A stretch of 64,000 nt of DNA from Maribacter algarum (ex Zhang et al. 2020) (GTDB lineage: Bacteria > Bacteroidota > Bacteroidia > Flavobacteriales > Flavobacteriaceae), in the NCBI RefSeq assembly GCF_005885635.1, contig NZ_VATY01000002.1, forward strand, positions 620,001 to 684,000, in the 5' to 3' direction. Positions 1 through 9,503 of the stretch are shown here, in pieces; within the stretch, counting starts at the first letter, position 1; the number at the start of each line of letters is the position of its first letter. Made by a program: the position numbers and the translations under genes. The notes beneath the pieces were generated by a model. That model saw only the letters and a list, made by a program, of their open reading frames with translations. It made no database searches and was not told where the DNA came from.

Positions 1-2
1 CA

Positions 3-1520
3 TCCGACGAAGGTTGCGAAGCTAGCGATGAGGTTATGGTCAGCGTTGAAGAGAAGGTTAGCATTGGTGATTTCGTTTGGTTGGATGAAAATCGAAACGG
101 ATTGCAAGATGATAGTGCTTCTGGAGTTAACGATGTAAAAGTTACCTTATACCAGTGCAATGGTGATGCCATTTCTTCCACTATGACAGCCGATAATGCT
201 GCCGGAGAGCCTGGAGCTTATACTTTTGAAGTTTGTCCAAACTCGGGTGAATATTATGTAGTCTTTGGTGATATTCCTGACGGGATGGAGTTTACCGATA
301 GCGATACCGGTACTGATGACACCAAAGATTCTGATGCCAACGAAAATGGTCGTACAGAATGTTTTGAGGTTACAGATGTGGACGATCTTAGTATTGATGG
401 CGGATTAATTAAAATTTGTGACATCAATATCGATGCTGGCGATGATGCAACTATCTGTACCAACGAAACGATTGAGATAACTGCGGATATTTTGGATAAT
501 ACTGCAGATTGCCCTGGAGTATGTGTCTATCCCATCAAGGACCAAGAGCGTTGTTATGGTCCAGAGGGAAATTATGAAGTATACCTTGTTTCTACAGGAC
601 ATGTTGACAATTTCAAATTCAAAGCTTCCGAGCAGAAATTTGAAAGGTATGCGGATAATACAGCGCGTTATACGGCCACGGCGAGTAATGGAAAAGATGT
701 GATTAAAATTGATGCTCTTTACACGGGTTATACCACGAATACTCCTGTGGGAAGTCCTAAAAACAATGCATGTCAACAATATGACACTTCAGATTGGGAG
801 TATTGGACAACCTGGTCTGGTACAATCACATCGGAGAATCATGGTGTGTTTAACCTTTCTGTAAAGGAGGCAGCATTCCAAATGGGAGATGGTGCTGATG
901 TTACAAGAACTGGTTTCGGAGCCTCAGGTTGGTTCTATGTTGATGGTGGTGATGGATTCTACTCTGAAGGTGACGTAAATGTAACGATAGACCCTTGTGT
1001 CGAGAACGGCGTAACTTTCAAATGGACTACTGAAGACGGTAATATAGTGGGTAATGCTGACCAAAAGACGATAAAGGTTAATCAGCCAGGTACTTATGTC
1101 GTTGAAGCCGTAAACTGCGTTGATTGTTTTACAAGGGATAAAATTACGGTAACGAAAGGTACTTGTGACAATGGAGCGAAAACCGAAGCCTCTCCTAAAA
1201 TGTCCACAGTGTATCCTGTTCCAGTTCAATCGGGCGGAACATTAACTATCGCCTTCGATATTCCGGAAGCGTCTAAAGACAATTCAAGATTACAATCTGC
1301 AAGCCTGAAGGCTACGGTGGACTTCCCCGATAGACAGGAGGACGTGACAATGCTATTGTACGATATGATGGGTAGAGTGATAAATGTTCCAAGAACATAT
1401 AAAATTGTGAACGGTAAAGCTGTTATCTATTTGGTACTTGATCATATACCTTCAGGTAAATATATCCTGAGGGCGCAAGGACCGAATTGGTCTGATGCTA
1501 AAAATGTTCTGGTAAAGTAA
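3..1520 (+). CDS. Secreted SdrD-B-like repeat protein with C-terminal sorting domain (5' end missing)
   Basis: The frame is already open at the first bases (SDEGCEASDEV precedes the first ATG at 36), so this is the 3' part of a longer gene. It encodes a collagen-binding B-type (SdrD-B-like) fold starting SIGDFVWLDENRNGLQDD, followed by a cysteine-containing region and an Ig/PKD-like segment (TWTTEDGN-type, DAGDDATIC). The last ~90 residues (YPVPVQSGG .. LYDMMGRVI .. IPSGKYILRA .. KNVLVK) resemble a type A C-terminal sorting domain of T9SS cargo. I infer export across the outer membrane and surface attachment or release. The function of the whole protein cannot be told from this fragment; an adhesin or structural surface protein is likely. 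It is followed by a strong terminator. Confidence 0.85.
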   Translation, partial: SDEGCEASDEVMVSVEEKVSIGDFVWLDENRNGLQDDSASGVNDVKVTLYQCNGDAISSTMTADNAAGEPGAYTFEVCPNSGEYYVVFGDIPDGMEFTDSDTGTDDTKDSDANENGRTECFEVTDVDDLSIDGGLIKICDINIDAGDDATICTNETIEITADILDNTADCPGVCVYPIKDQERCYGPEGNYEVYLVSTGHVDNFKFKASEQKFERYADNTARYTATASNGKDVIKIDALYTGYTTNTPVGSPKNNACQQYDTSDWEYWTTWSGTITSENHGVFNLSVKEAAFQMGDGADVTRTGFGASGWFYVDGGDGFYSEGDVNVTIDPCVENGVTFKWTTEDGNIVGNADQKTIKVNQPGTYVVEAVNCVDCFTRDKITVTKGTCDNGAKTEASPKMSTVYPVPVQSGGTLTIAFDIPEASKDNSRLQSASLKATVDFPDRQEDVTMLLYDMMGRVINVPRTYKIVNGKAVIYLVLDHIPSGKYILRAQGPNWSDAKNVLVK

Positions 1521-1543
1521 AACCAGACTAACTCAAAGTTAAG

Positions 1544-1577
1544 AAAGCTACAGCCAATTTGGTTGTAGCTTTTTTTA
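1544..1577 (+). terminator. Rho-independent terminator of the surface-protein gene
   Basis: A 12-bp stem (AAAGCTACAGCC with GGTTGTAGCTTT, one G-U pair) with a 5-base loop is followed by a run of T. It begins 24 bases after the stop codon of the T9SS cargo gene. Confidence 0.9.
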
Positions 1578-1670
1578 TGTTTAGTTTTGAGGTGCATGAA
1601 AACAAATAAGAAGTTAGTCAACGTCATTCTGATTGTCCCACAAACGGGATGATATAGATTTTCATTGACT

Positions 1671-1710
1671 AAGAAAGCCTGTATCAAATATATTTGATAC
1701 AGGCTTTCTT
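1671..1710. repeat. Perfect 40-bp palindrome
   Basis: Two exact 20-base arms beginning AAGAAAGCCTGTATC meet without a spacer, so the whole 40 bases equal their own reverse complement. The arms begin AAGAAAGCC and end GGCTTTCTT. It lies between the surface-protein terminator and the ilv promoter region. It could work as a bidirectional terminator or be the footprint of a small palindromic element. Confidence 0.9.
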
Positions 1711-1830
1711 CATTAAAGAAACACTTGTTTTTTCAGAGAGCAATAAATAAGACGGAATGACACCAATGAATATGGTAAAAATATCAACTTATATAATTGA
1801 TAATCAAATAATTAAATTAAATATCTTAAA

Positions 1831-1852
1831 AGTGAATTTGTATCTATTCACT
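1831..1852. promoter_or_regulatory. Inverted repeat upstream of ilvD
   Basis: AGTGAAT and ATTCACT are separated by 8 bases, about 90 bases upstream of the ilvD start. A dimeric regulator could bind here, but nothing else supports this. The rest of the 417-base gap between 1520 and 1938 is very AT-rich and shows no gene that I trust. Confidence 0.3.
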
Positions 1853-1882
1853 ATGTTAAAAATACAAGGGTTATGAAACTTT

Positions 1883-1890
1883 TATATTTG
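1883..1890 (+). promoter_or_regulatory. Candidate -7 element of the ilv operon
   Basis: TATATTTG matches the Bacteroidota -7 consensus TAnnTTTG exactly and would give a 5' UTR of about 40 bases before ilvD. A good -33 TTG is not visible at the usual spacing. The same bases lie inside a 20-codon leucine-rich ORF (1873-1935: 6 Leu plus Val and Ile) that ends 2 bases before the ilvD ATG. If transcription starts further upstream, that ORF could be a leader peptide. Confidence 0.35.
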
Positions 1891-1937
1891 TTTGTGAGGA
1901 CTATTAAGTCGAGTTTGACAACGCTAGAACTATAAAA

Positions 1938-3614
1938 ATGGAATTGAACAAATACAGCAAAAATGTAACACAAGATCCTACGCAACCCGCCGCTCAAGCG
2001 ATGTTGTATGCTATAGGCTTCAAAGATGAAGATTTTGAAAAACCACTGGTGGGTATTGCGAGTACAGGTTACGAGGGGAATCCTTGTAATATGCATCTGA
2101 ATGATTTGGCCAAATTGGTTAAAGAGGGTGTGAATTCTAAAGAAACAATCGGACTTATATTCAATACGATAGGTGTTAGTGATGGGATTTCTATGGGAAC
2201 ACCAGGAATGCGATTTTCCTTACCCTCTCGAGATGTAATTGCCGATTCAATGGAGACCGTAGTGCAAGCCATGTCATACGATGGTCTTGTTACTGTAGTT
2301 GGCTGTGATAAAAATATGCCAGGCGCCTTGATGGCAATGATTCGTTTGAATCGCCCTTCCATTTTGGTATATGGTGGAACAATCGCCTCCGGATGTCATA
2401 ATGATAAAAAATTGGATATCGTTTCGGCTTTTGAAGCTTGGGGTGAGAAGGTGGCCGGTACGATGGAGGAACCTGAATTTAAAAGCATTATCAAAAAATC
2501 AATTCCAGGAGCTGGTGCTTGCGGAGGAATGTATACGGCAAATACAATGGCTTCAGCTATTGAGGCTTTAGGAATGTCGCTGCCATATAATTCGTCAAAC
2601 CCTGCGATTAGTGATAATAAAGAAGCGGAATGCTTGGCTGCTGGAAAGCAGATGCGTGTTTTGATTGAAAAAGATATTAAGCCATTGGATATCGTTACCC
2701 GAAAATCCTTGGAAAATGCGATTCGCTTAGTTACTATTATGGGTGGTTCTACAAACGCGGTACTTCACTTCTTGGCCATTGCAAGAGCTGCGGATATTAA
2801 ATTTACCTTAGAAGACTTCCAGCATATAAGTGATACAACGCCTTTCATCGCTGATTTAAAACCTAGTGGTAAATATTTAATGGAAGATGTTCATAGAGTG
2901 GGAGGTATACCTGCTGTATTAAAGTATTTATTAAACAACGGATTGTTACACGGTGATTGTTTGACAGTTACGGGGAAGACCCTTGCAGAGAATCTGGAAA
3001 ACGTTCCGGACTTGGAAAAAGGACAAGATGTAATCATGCCTTTGGATAAACCTATCAAAGCAACCGGGCATTTACGAATGCTATATGGAAATCTGGCTAA
3101 AAATGGCTCAGTAGCGAAGATTACCGGTAAAGAAGGGTTACGCTTTGAAGGAACCGCAAAAGTTTTTGACAGCGAATACGATGCAAATGATGGTATCCGG
3201 ACGGGATTGGTTAAGAAAGGTGATGTCGTCGTTATTCGTTATGAAGGTCCTAAAGGAGGTCCAGGAATGCCTGAAATGCTAAAACCAACCGCAGCCATTA
3301 TGGGCGCCGGTTTAGGAAAAGAAGTTGCCCTGATTACTGATGGTAGATTTTCTGGTGGAACGCATGGTTTTGTCGTAGGGCATATTTCCCCAGAAGCACA
3401 AGATGGAGGAACAATTGCATTGGTCCAAGATGGAGATACCATTGTTATTGACGCAGAAACAAATTCTATCAATGTTCAGGTGCCTGATGAAGAATTGGCA
3501 AAACGAAAGTCAGAATGGATACAACCAGAATTGAAGTTTAAAAAAGGAGTGCTTTATAAATATGCACGCTCGGTATCATCAGCCTCGCAAGGTTGTGTTA
3601 CAGATGAATTTTAA
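1938..3614 (+). CDS. ilvD: Dihydroxy-acid dehydratase
   Basis: Cytosolic Fe-S enzyme that dehydrates 2,3-dihydroxy-isovalerate or -methylvalerate to the 2-keto acid, the third common step to valine and isoleucine. At 558 aa it has normal family length. The three cluster-ligand cysteines are visible: Cys50 in NPCNMH, Cys123 in GCDKNMPG and Cys195 in [12 protein letters not shown]. The C-terminal [11 protein letters not shown] and [15 protein letters not shown] segments are typical IlvD/Edd signatures. It is the first gene of the ilv operon; ilvB starts 84 bases downstream. An Edd (phosphogluconate dehydratase) assignment is unlikely given the ilvB/N/C neighbours. Confidence 0.97.
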   Translation: MELNKYSKNVTQDPTQPAAQAMLYAIGFKDEDFEKPLVGIASTGYEGNPCNMHLNDLAKLVKEGVNSKETIGLIFNTIGVSDGISMGTPGMRFSLPSRDVIADSMETVVQAMSYDGLVTVVGCDKNMPGALMAMIRLNRPSILVYGGTIASGCHNDKKLDIVSAFEAWGEKVAGTMEEPEFKSIIKKSIPGAGACGGMYTANTMASAIEALGMSLPYNSSNPAISDNKEAECLAAGKQMRVLIEKDIKPLDIVTRKSLENAIRLVTIMGGSTNAVLHFLAIARAADIKFTLEDFQHISDTTPFIADLKPSGKYLMEDVHRVGGIPAVLKYLLNNGLLHGDCLTVTGKTLAENLENVPDLEKGQDVIMPLDKPIKATGHLRMLYGNLAKNGSVAKITGKEGLRFEGTAKVFDSEYDANDGIRTGLVKKGDVVVIRYEGPKGGPGMPEMLKPTAAIMGAGLGKEVALITDGRFSGGTHGFVVGHISPEAQDGGTIALVQDGDTIVIDAETNSINVQVPDEELAKRKSEWIQPELKFKKGVLYKYARSVSSASQGCVTDEF

Positions 3615-3697
3615 GGAGTAAGTTAGAAAGTATGGATTGTCCCTTGAGGGGACTTTAGGGGTGTTCTTAGGAGTGTTCCTTAAAAGCAAGATATCCT

Positions 3698-5431
3698 ATG
3701 GAAACAGTAAAAGAGAAAATGACAGAAACCAAGACAAAGACTACCGTAAAGATTACGGGAGCAGAGGCAATCATCCATTGTCTGTTAGCGGAGGATGTAG
3801 ATTTGGTCTACGGATATCCTGGTGGAGCGATTATGCCTGTCTATGATGAGTTTTATAAGTTTCAGGATAAACTGACCCATATCTTGACACGTCACGAGCA
3901 GGGAGCAACCCATGCAGCACAAGGATATGCAAGAGTTTCTGGAAGAGTGGGAGTAGCCATTGCTACTTCAGGTCCGGGAGCAACGAATTTAGTAACTGGA
4001 TTAGCGGATGCACAGATCGATTCCACTCCCATGGTTTGTATTACTGGGCAAGTGCCAAGACACCTTTTAGGATCTGATGCTTTTCAGGAAACCGATATTA
4101 TCGGAATATCTACCCCGGTAACAAAATGGAATTATCAGATAACGAAAGCTTCTGAGATTCCTGAAATCATGGCGAAAGCATTTTATATTGCAAAGTCAGG
4201 TCGACCCGGACCGGTTTTGATTGATATTACCAAAAACGCGCAGTTTGAGGAATTTGACTTTTCTTATGAGAAATGCAAGGGAGTTAGGAGTTATATACCA
4301 ACGCCTAAACCTAATTTAGGTTCTATTGAGGCTGCTGCCGAATTGATAAATAATGCTAATAAACCTTTTATCGTTTGGGGTCAAGGTGTGATTTTAGGTG
4401 AAGCTGAAGAAGAGCTAAAAGCTGTAATCGAAAAAACGGGTATTCCAGCTGCATGGACGATTATGGGAGAATCTGCAATTCCAACAAGTCACCCTTTGAA
4501 TGTGGGAATGGTAGGTATGCATGGTAATTATGGCCCGAACGTACTGACCAATGAATGTGATGTGTTGATTGCTATCGGAATGCGATTTGACGACCGTGTT
4601 ACGGGTAAACTAGATGAGTACGCCACTCAGGCAAAAGTGATTCACTTTGAGATAGACCCTGCTGAAATTAACAAGAACGTTAGCGCGGATATTGCCGTTC
4701 TAGGAAATTCCAAGGAAACCTTAGAACTTCTATTGCCTTTGCTAAACGAAAACAAACATGAGAATTGGCACCAGGAGTTTAAGAAAAAACACCAAATTGA
4801 ATTCGATGAGGTTATTAAGAACGATATTCATCCCACCAAAGATGGATTGACGATGGGCGAGGTGATTGAAGAAATCAATTTGGCCTCTAAAAATAAAGCA
4901 GTCATTGTTACCGACGTAGGACAGCATCAAATGATTGCATGTCGTTATGCCAAATTTGAACAATCAAAAAGTAATATCACTTCAGGAGGATTAGGTACAA
5001 TGGGATTTGCACTTCCCGCAGCAATTGGCGCAAAACAAGGGGCTATGGATCGCGAAGTTGTGGCCATTATTGGAGATGGAGGTTATCAAATGACCATTCA
5101 AGAATTGGGTGTGATTTTCCAACATCAGATACCCGTGAAGATAGTCGTATTGAATAATGACCACCTAGGAATGGTACGTCAATGGCAAGAGTTATTCTTT
5201 GATAAGAGATACGCCTCTACGGTAATGGTGAATCCTGATTTTGTAAAAATTGCTGAAGGATATCATATTGAAGCCAAATGCGTGACCGAAAGAAAAGATT
5301 TAAAATCCACAATCCAAGAAATGATTGCCTCTGACAAACCTTATTTCTTAGAAGTTAAGGTCGAGAAAGAGGATAATGTATTTCCGATGATTCCATCTGG
5401 TGCGGCGGTTTCTGATATTCGATTGAAGTAA
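3698..5431 (+). CDS. ilvB: Acetolactate synthase, large (catalytic) subunit
   Basis: ThDP/FAD enzyme condensing two pyruvates, or pyruvate and 2-ketobutyrate, in the first committed step of branched-chain amino acid synthesis. The 577-aa protein shows YGYPGGAIMPVYD, the catalytic glutamate in RHEQGA (Glu67), the SGPGATNLVTG motif and a ThDP-binding GDGGYQM .. NNDHLGM region near the C-terminus. A second in-frame ATG at 3719 (METKTK-type start) could also be the true start. The regulatory subunit ilvN is not directly adjacent but lies three genes downstream, which is unusual. Confidence 0.97.
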   Translation: METVKEKMTETKTKTTVKITGAEAIIHCLLAEDVDLVYGYPGGAIMPVYDEFYKFQDKLTHILTRHEQGATHAAQGYARVSGRVGVAIATSGPGATNLVTGLADAQIDSTPMVCITGQVPRHLLGSDAFQETDIIGISTPVTKWNYQITKASEIPEIMAKAFYIAKSGRPGPVLIDITKNAQFEEFDFSYEKCKGVRSYIPTPKPNLGSIEAAAELINNANKPFIVWGQGVILGEAEEELKAVIEKTGIPAAWTIMGESAIPTSHPLNVGMVGMHGNYGPNVLTNECDVLIAIGMRFDDRVTGKLDEYATQAKVIHFEIDPAEINKNVSADIAVLGNSKETLELLLPLLNENKHENWHQEFKKKHQIEFDEVIKNDIHPTKDGLTMGEVIEEINLASKNKAVIVTDVGQHQMIACRYAKFEQSKSNITSGGLGTMGFALPAAIGAKQGAMDREVVAIIGDGGYQMTIQELGVIFQHQIPVKIVVLNNDHLGMVRQWQELFFDKRYASTVMVNPDFVKIAEGYHIEAKCVTERKDLKSTIQEMIASDKPYFLEVKVEKEDNVFPMIPSGAAVSDIRLK

Positions 5432-5449
5432 TAGATGTATTTAGTCTAA

Positions 5450-5887
5450 ATGAACGATGTCCATTTTAAAAAATTAGAGCGAATGTATTTGCAAGCCAAT
5501 GTCAATACGATGTTATTTGACACAACCACTTGTAAAATAGGGGAGGGTGTTGCTGAAATTGGACTGGATATCTCTGAAAAATATTTTCATGCTTTAGGAG
5601 CAATGCATGGCGCAGTATACTTTAAATTACTTGATGACGCCTCTTTTTTTGCTTTAAGTTCTTTAGTTGAAGATTTTTTTCTTGTGACCACATCATTCAA
5701 TTTAAACTTTATTCGTCCAGTCAATTCAGGACTAGTAAAAGCGGTTGGAAAAGTAAAATATAAATCAAAACAGGTTTTTGTAGCAGAATCTATTTTGTAT
5801 AACGAAGAAGGTAAAGAAGTTGCTTTTGGCACGGGTAATTTTGCAAAAAGTAAAATATTATTGTCCGAAGATATTGGGTATAACTAA
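5450..5887 (+). CDS. Hotdog-fold thioesterase-like protein (PaaI/YiiD type)
   Basis: A 145-aa single-domain protein with a hotdog-fold pattern: a central helix segment ALGAMHGAVYFKLLDDASFFAL followed by strands FNLNFIRPV and KVKYKSKQVFVAES. HGAVYFKLLDD occupies the place of the HGG-type acyl-CoA thioesterase motif. It presumably hydrolyses or binds an acyl-CoA or other thioester; the substrate is unknown. It starts 18 bases after ilvB and ends 4 bases before the next gene, so it is translated as part of the ilv operon. A link to branched-chain acyl-CoA is only an inference from context. Confidence 0.75.
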   Translation: MNDVHFKKLERMYLQANVNTMLFDTTTCKIGEGVAEIGLDISEKYFHALGAMHGAVYFKLLDDASFFALSSLVEDFFLVTTSFNLNFIRPVNSGLVKAVGKVKYKSKQVFVAESILYNEEGKEVAFGTGNFAKSKILLSEDIGYN

Positions 5888-5891
5888 GAAA

Positions 5892-6470
5892 ATGAACGAT
5901 TCGAATATTCAAGACCTACCAACTATCCATCCAGAGATAGTCCGTAAATCGAAAGAAATAGGATTTACAATGCCTTCGGATGTTTATATAGGAACCTTGC
6001 TGAAAACATTGATTTCGAGCAAAACCGCGGGCAAGTTCTTAGAACTCGGAACCGGCATCGGATTGTCTTTGTCTTGGATGGTTGATGGAATGGATGGCGA
6101 TTCAAAGCTGATTACAGTCGATAATGATTCCGAATTGATAGCCATAGCAAGAGAATATTTTCAAAATGATGAACGAGTTGAAATCATATGCGAAGACGGA
6201 ACTAGATGGATTAAGGATTATGACGGGGATAAATTCGATTTAATATTTGCTGACGCATGGCCCGGAAAATATAGTGAAATAGATGAAATATTGAATCTGG
6301 TTAAGGTAGGTGGATTTTATGTAATCGATGATATGACGGTCCAGCCGAATTGGCCAGAGGGACATGATAAAAATGTCGATACATTGGTTTCTTATTTGGA
6401 AAACAGAACAGATTTCAATCTAACCAAAATGAACTGGTCCACAGGATTAATCATAGCAGTTAAAAAGTAG
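5892..6470 (+). CDS. O-methyltransferase-like SAM-dependent methyltransferase
   Basis: A 192-aa class I methyltransferase. Motif I is FLELGTGIGLSLSWM, an acidic loop ITVDND follows, and FDLIFADAWPGKY with VGGFYVIDDM is typical of COMT-like O-methyltransferases. I start it at the ATG at 5892 rather than the longer frame from 5820, because the latter overlaps the thioesterase gene by 68 bases. It lies 4 bases after the thioesterase gene and 1 base before the next methyltransferase, inside the ilv operon. The acceptor is unknown. Confidence 0.8.
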   Translation: MNDSNIQDLPTIHPEIVRKSKEIGFTMPSDVYIGTLLKTLISSKTAGKFLELGTGIGLSLSWMVDGMDGDSKLITVDNDSELIAIAREYFQNDERVEIICEDGTRWIKDYDGDKFDLIFADAWPGKYSEIDEILNLVKVGGFYVIDDMTVQPNWPEGHDKNVDTLVSYLENRTDFNLTKMNWSTGLIIAVKK

Positions 6471-6471
6471 A

Positions 6472-7239
6472 ATGCGACAACTAGCAAACAAATGGGATGC
6501 AGAATTATACAACGATAAACACGCGTTTGTATACAAGTACGGTGCGTCTTTGATTGATTTACTAGATGCGAAACCTTATGAACGAATCCTTGATTTAGGC
6601 TGTGGTTCAGGGGAATTAACTCATTTAATCCGAGAGAAATCGACGGAGGTAATTGGATTTGATAAATCTCCTGAAATGATTGAAAAAGCGCGTATGCAAT
6701 TTCCATTAATTGATTTTCAAGTTGCCGATGCAAGCGATTTTCAATTTGATGAACCTTTTGATGCTATTTTTTCGAATGCAGCTTTACATTGGGTGACGGA
6801 GTATGAAGGAGCTATACATTCTATGCATAGAAACCTTAAGAAGGGCGGAAGAATAGTCGTGGAATTTGGTGGTAAAGGCAATGTCAAAGCTATCACGGGT
6901 CAATTGCAAAAATCCCTTTTAGCAAGAGGATATGAAAATCAAGCTGGACTGAAACTTTGGTATTTTCCCTCTGTGGGAGAGTATGGCTTGGAATTGGAAA
7001 AAGTTGGATTTACAGTTACCGAGGCGCAATGGTATGACCGACCAACGGAATTGGCTGATGAAGAAACCGGAATTAAAGATTGGCTTTCGATGTTCTGCAA
7101 ACCTTTCTTTGAAGGTGTAGACGGTTCAGACATAGCCGATATCATGATTGAAATAGAAGAAAAGTTAAAACCAACGCTATTTAGAAATGGCAAATGGTAC
7201 GCAGATTACAAAAGAATTAGAATAGTAGCATACAGATAA
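6472..7239 (+). CDS. Class I methyltransferase, trans-aconitate methyltransferase-like
   Basis: A 255-aa protein with SAM-binding motif LDLGCGSGELTHLI, IGFDKSPEMIEKA, and FDAIFSNAALHWV, the pattern of the Tam (trans-aconitate 2-methyltransferase) group. Methyltransferases of this type are known to methylate small carboxylates; yeast Tmt1 also acts on 3-isopropylmalate. Its position directly before ilvN in the ilv operon makes a role in capping or repairing a branched-chain pathway acid conceivable, but that is inference. The C-terminal half (WYDRPTELADEETGIKDWL) is typical of the family. Confidence 0.8.
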   Translation: MRQLANKWDAELYNDKHAFVYKYGASLIDLLDAKPYERILDLGCGSGELTHLIREKSTEVIGFDKSPEMIEKARMQFPLIDFQVADASDFQFDEPFDAIFSNAALHWVTEYEGAIHSMHRNLKKGGRIVVEFGGKGNVKAITGQLQKSLLARGYENQAGLKLWYFPSVGEYGLELEKVGFTVTEAQWYDRPTELADEETGIKDWLSMFCKPFFEGVDGSDIADIMIEIEEKLKPTLFRNGKWYADYKRIRIVAYR

Positions 7240-7245
7240 GAACTC

Positions 7246-7770
7246 ATGGAAAAACAATGGTTTACCATATCGGTATACTCCGAAAATAACGTAGGATTAC
7301 TGAATAGAATATCAGGGATATTCTTAAAGCGACACATTAATATAGAAAGCTTAAATGTTTCTAAATCAGAAATTGATGAAGTTTCTAAATTTACTATTGT
7401 CGTCCATACCACCGAGAAGTGGGTACATAATATTGTGGGGCAAATCGAGAAGCAAATCGAGGTGATTAAAGCATTCTATCATACTGATGATGAGACAATT
7501 TATCAGGAATCGGCATTATTTAAAATTGCTTCTGGTTTGTTGTTCGATGAGCGACAAATTCAGAATATTATTAAGGATAGTAATTCACAAATCGTGACGG
7601 TATCCCGAGATTTTTTCGTTTTGGCGAAGTCCGGGCGACGCAGCGAAATTGATGAAATGCATGATCAGCTAAAACCTTTTGGTATTATGCAATTTGTGCG
7701 TTCCGGGCGTATTTCAGTTTCAAAGGAAGAAATGCAGATTACGGCTATGCTCACTGAGTTTCAGGAGTAA
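7246..7770 (+). CDS. ilvN: Acetolactate synthase, small (regulatory) subunit
   Basis: A 174-aa protein with an N-terminal ACT domain (residues ~4-75, WFTISVYSENNVGLLNRISGIFLKR) that binds valine for feedback control, and a C-terminal ALS small-subunit domain (ALFKIAS .. FFVLAKSGRRSEID .. FGIMQFVRSGRISV). It partners the ilvB product although three genes separate them. Its start lies 6 bases after the methyltransferase stop, so the split operon is probably one transcript. Confidence 0.96.
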   Translation: MEKQWFTISVYSENNVGLLNRISGIFLKRHINIESLNVSKSEIDEVSKFTIVVHTTEKWVHNIVGQIEKQIEVIKAFYHTDDETIYQESALFKIASGLLFDERQIQNIIKDSNSQIVTVSRDFFVLAKSGRRSEIDEMHDQLKPFGIMQFVRSGRISVSKEEMQITAMLTEFQE

Positions 7771-7840
7771 ATAGAGTTTTTAACCTTCATGGGACAAACA
7801 CTAAATCAAAAAAAGAAATTAAGAACCAATAATTAAACAG

Positions 7841-7857
7841 ATTTCCCGGTGGGAAAT
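7841..7857 (+). other. Small hairpin before ilvC
   Basis: ATTTCCC and GGGAAAT enclose a 3-base loop 20 bases before the ilvC ATG, in the 107-base gap after ilvN. There is no T-run, so it is not a classic terminator. It might tune mRNA stability or ilvC translation. Confidence 0.35.
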
Positions 7858-7877
7858 ATCATTAAAACACTATTTAA

Positions 7878-9347
7878 ATGGCAAATTACTTTAATACACT
7901 ATCACTAAGAGATCAATTGACCCAGTTGGGAAAATGTAGATTTATGGAATCCAGCGAGTTCTCAGATGGTGTATCCGCTTTAAAAGAAAAGAAAATCGTA
8001 ATCGTTGGTTGTGGCGCACAGGGCTTGAACCAGGGTTTGAACATGAGAGATTCCGGATTGGATATCTCGTATACACTCCGCGATGCGGCAATTAAAGAGC
8101 AAAGGCAATCTTATAAAAACGCAACCGAGAACGGATTCACCGTTGGAACTTATGAAGAATTGATTCCTTCTGCTGATGTAGTAATCAACTTGACTCCTGA
8201 TAAACAGCACACTGCTGTTGTAGGTACTGTGATGCCTTTAATGAAACAAGGAGCCACACTTTCTTATTCTCACGGATTCAATATCGTTGAAGAGGGAATG
8301 CAGATACGAGATGATCTTACGGTTATTATGGTTGCGCCAAAATGTCCAGGTTCCGAAGTGCGTGAAGAGTACAAAAGAGGTTTTGGTGTACCGACATTGA
8401 TAGCGGTACATCCAAATAATGACCCACAAGGTAAGGGTCTAGAACAAGCTAAGGCATATGCAGTGGGTACTGGTGGACACAGAGCAGGTGTATTGGAGTC
8501 TTCTTTTGTTGCAGAGGTAAAGTCCGATTTAATGGGTGAGCAAACGATTCTTTGCGGTCTATTACAGACAGGAAGCATCCTGTGCTTTGATAAAATGATT
8601 GAAAAGGGAATTGACCCTGGCTACGCCTCAAAACTTATCCAATATGGATGGGAAACCGTTACAGAAGGTATGAAGTACGGTGGAATCACCAATATGATGG
8701 ACCGCCTATCAAATCCTGCAAAAATCAAAGCTTTTGAATTATCTGAAGAATTGAAAGACATCATGCGTCCCTTATTTCATAAACATATGGATGATATCAT
8801 GACGGGACACTTTTCGAAAACCATGATGGAGGACTGGGCAAACGATGATAAGAACTTATTAGGCTGGAGAGCTGCAACTGGCGAAACTGCTTTTGAAAAA
8901 ACACCTGCCGCTGATGTAGAGATTTTAGAGCAAGAATATTATGATCATGGTGTCTTAATGGTTGCTATGGTTAGAGCAGGAGTAGAGCTGGCATATGAAA
9001 GCATGACCGAATCTGGAATAATTGGAGAATCAGCATACTATGAGTCATTACATGAAACCCCATTAATCGCAAACACCATCGCGAGAAAGAAATTATTCGA
9101 AATGAATCGTGTGATTTCCGATACCGCGGAATATGGTTGCTATTTATTTGATCATGCGTGTAAGCCACTACTAGCTGATTTCATGACCAAGATTGATACA
9201 GATGTAATTGGAAAAGCTTATGGGGGTGGCAACGGAGTGGACAATGCCAAACTCATAACAGTAAATAAAGCTTTGCGAGAGCACCCCGTTGAAGTTGTGG
9301 GGACTCGATTACGAGAATCCATGACTGCAATGAAACCAATCGTATAA
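7878..9347 (+). CDS. ilvC: Ketol-acid reductoisomerase, class II (long form)
   Basis: NADPH- and Mg-dependent enzyme that isomerises and reduces acetolactate or acetohydroxybutyrate, the second common step to valine and isoleucine. At 489 aa it is the long class II type with a duplicated helical C-terminal domain. The Rossmann motif [17 protein letters not shown] follows an N-terminal extension (residues 1-34). Acidic metal ligands sit in [16 protein letters not shown], with the second half-domain around residues 350-480. It is the last gene of the ilv operon and is followed directly by a terminator. Confidence 0.97.
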   Translation: MANYFNTLSLRDQLTQLGKCRFMESSEFSDGVSALKEKKIVIVGCGAQGLNQGLNMRDSGLDISYTLRDAAIKEQRQSYKNATENGFTVGTYEELIPSADVVINLTPDKQHTAVVGTVMPLMKQGATLSYSHGFNIVEEGMQIRDDLTVIMVAPKCPGSEVREEYKRGFGVPTLIAVHPNNDPQGKGLEQAKAYAVGTGGHRAGVLESSFVAEVKSDLMGEQTILCGLLQTGSILCFDKMIEKGIDPGYASKLIQYGWETVTEGMKYGGITNMMDRLSNPAKIKAFELSEELKDIMRPLFHKHMDDIMTGHFSKTMMEDWANDDKNLLGWRAATGETAFEKTPAADVEILEQEYYDHGVLMVAMVRAGVELAYESMTESGIIGESAYYESLHETPLIANTIARKKLFEMNRVISDTAEYGCYLFDHACKPLLADFMTKIDTDVIGKAYGGGNGVDNAKLITVNKALREHPVEVVGTRLRESMTAMKPIV

Positions 9348-9352
9348 CGACT

Positions 9353-9379
9353 AAATCCCTGAGCAATCAGGGATTTTTT
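9353..9379 (+). terminator. Terminator of the ilv operon
   Basis: A perfect 10-bp stem (AAATCCCTGA / TCAGGGATTT) with a GCAA loop runs into a short T-tract, 5 bases past the ilvC stop. Confidence 0.9.
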
Positions 9380-9393
9380 GATTGTACCTCATC

Positions 9394-9473
9394 TGTCACA
9401 TCGAGCGGAGTTGAGATGCTTACCAGTAAAAAGATTATTTTCTCCTTATACTTCGGGACGCTCGAACTGACGG
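9394..9473. repeat. Dispersed palindromic repeat, family A, copy 1
   Basis: The left arm is TGTCACATCGAGCGGAGTTGAGATG; the right arm, more degenerate, contains CGCTCGAACTGACGG at 9459-9473. The same element recurs at 56424 and, best preserved, at 56996. It sits in the gap between the ilvC terminator and the aldehyde dehydrogenase gene. Such short structured intergenic repeats resemble REP elements. Confidence 0.8.
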
Positions 9474-9503
9474 AATAGTTAACAAAATAATGAGAACAAT
9501 ACC

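Noticed and set aside
1711-1937. T-box or leucine riboswitch before ilvD
   Set aside because: No T-box sequence or conserved stem set is visible in this very AT-rich stretch.
3637-3846. 69-aa plus-strand ORF between ilvD and ilvB
   Set aside because: It overlaps the start of ilvB in another frame; ilvB is clearly the real gene.
5820-5891. Longer start of the O-methyltransferase gene
   Set aside because: It would overlap the thioesterase gene by 68 bases; the ATG at 5892 fits the operon spacing.
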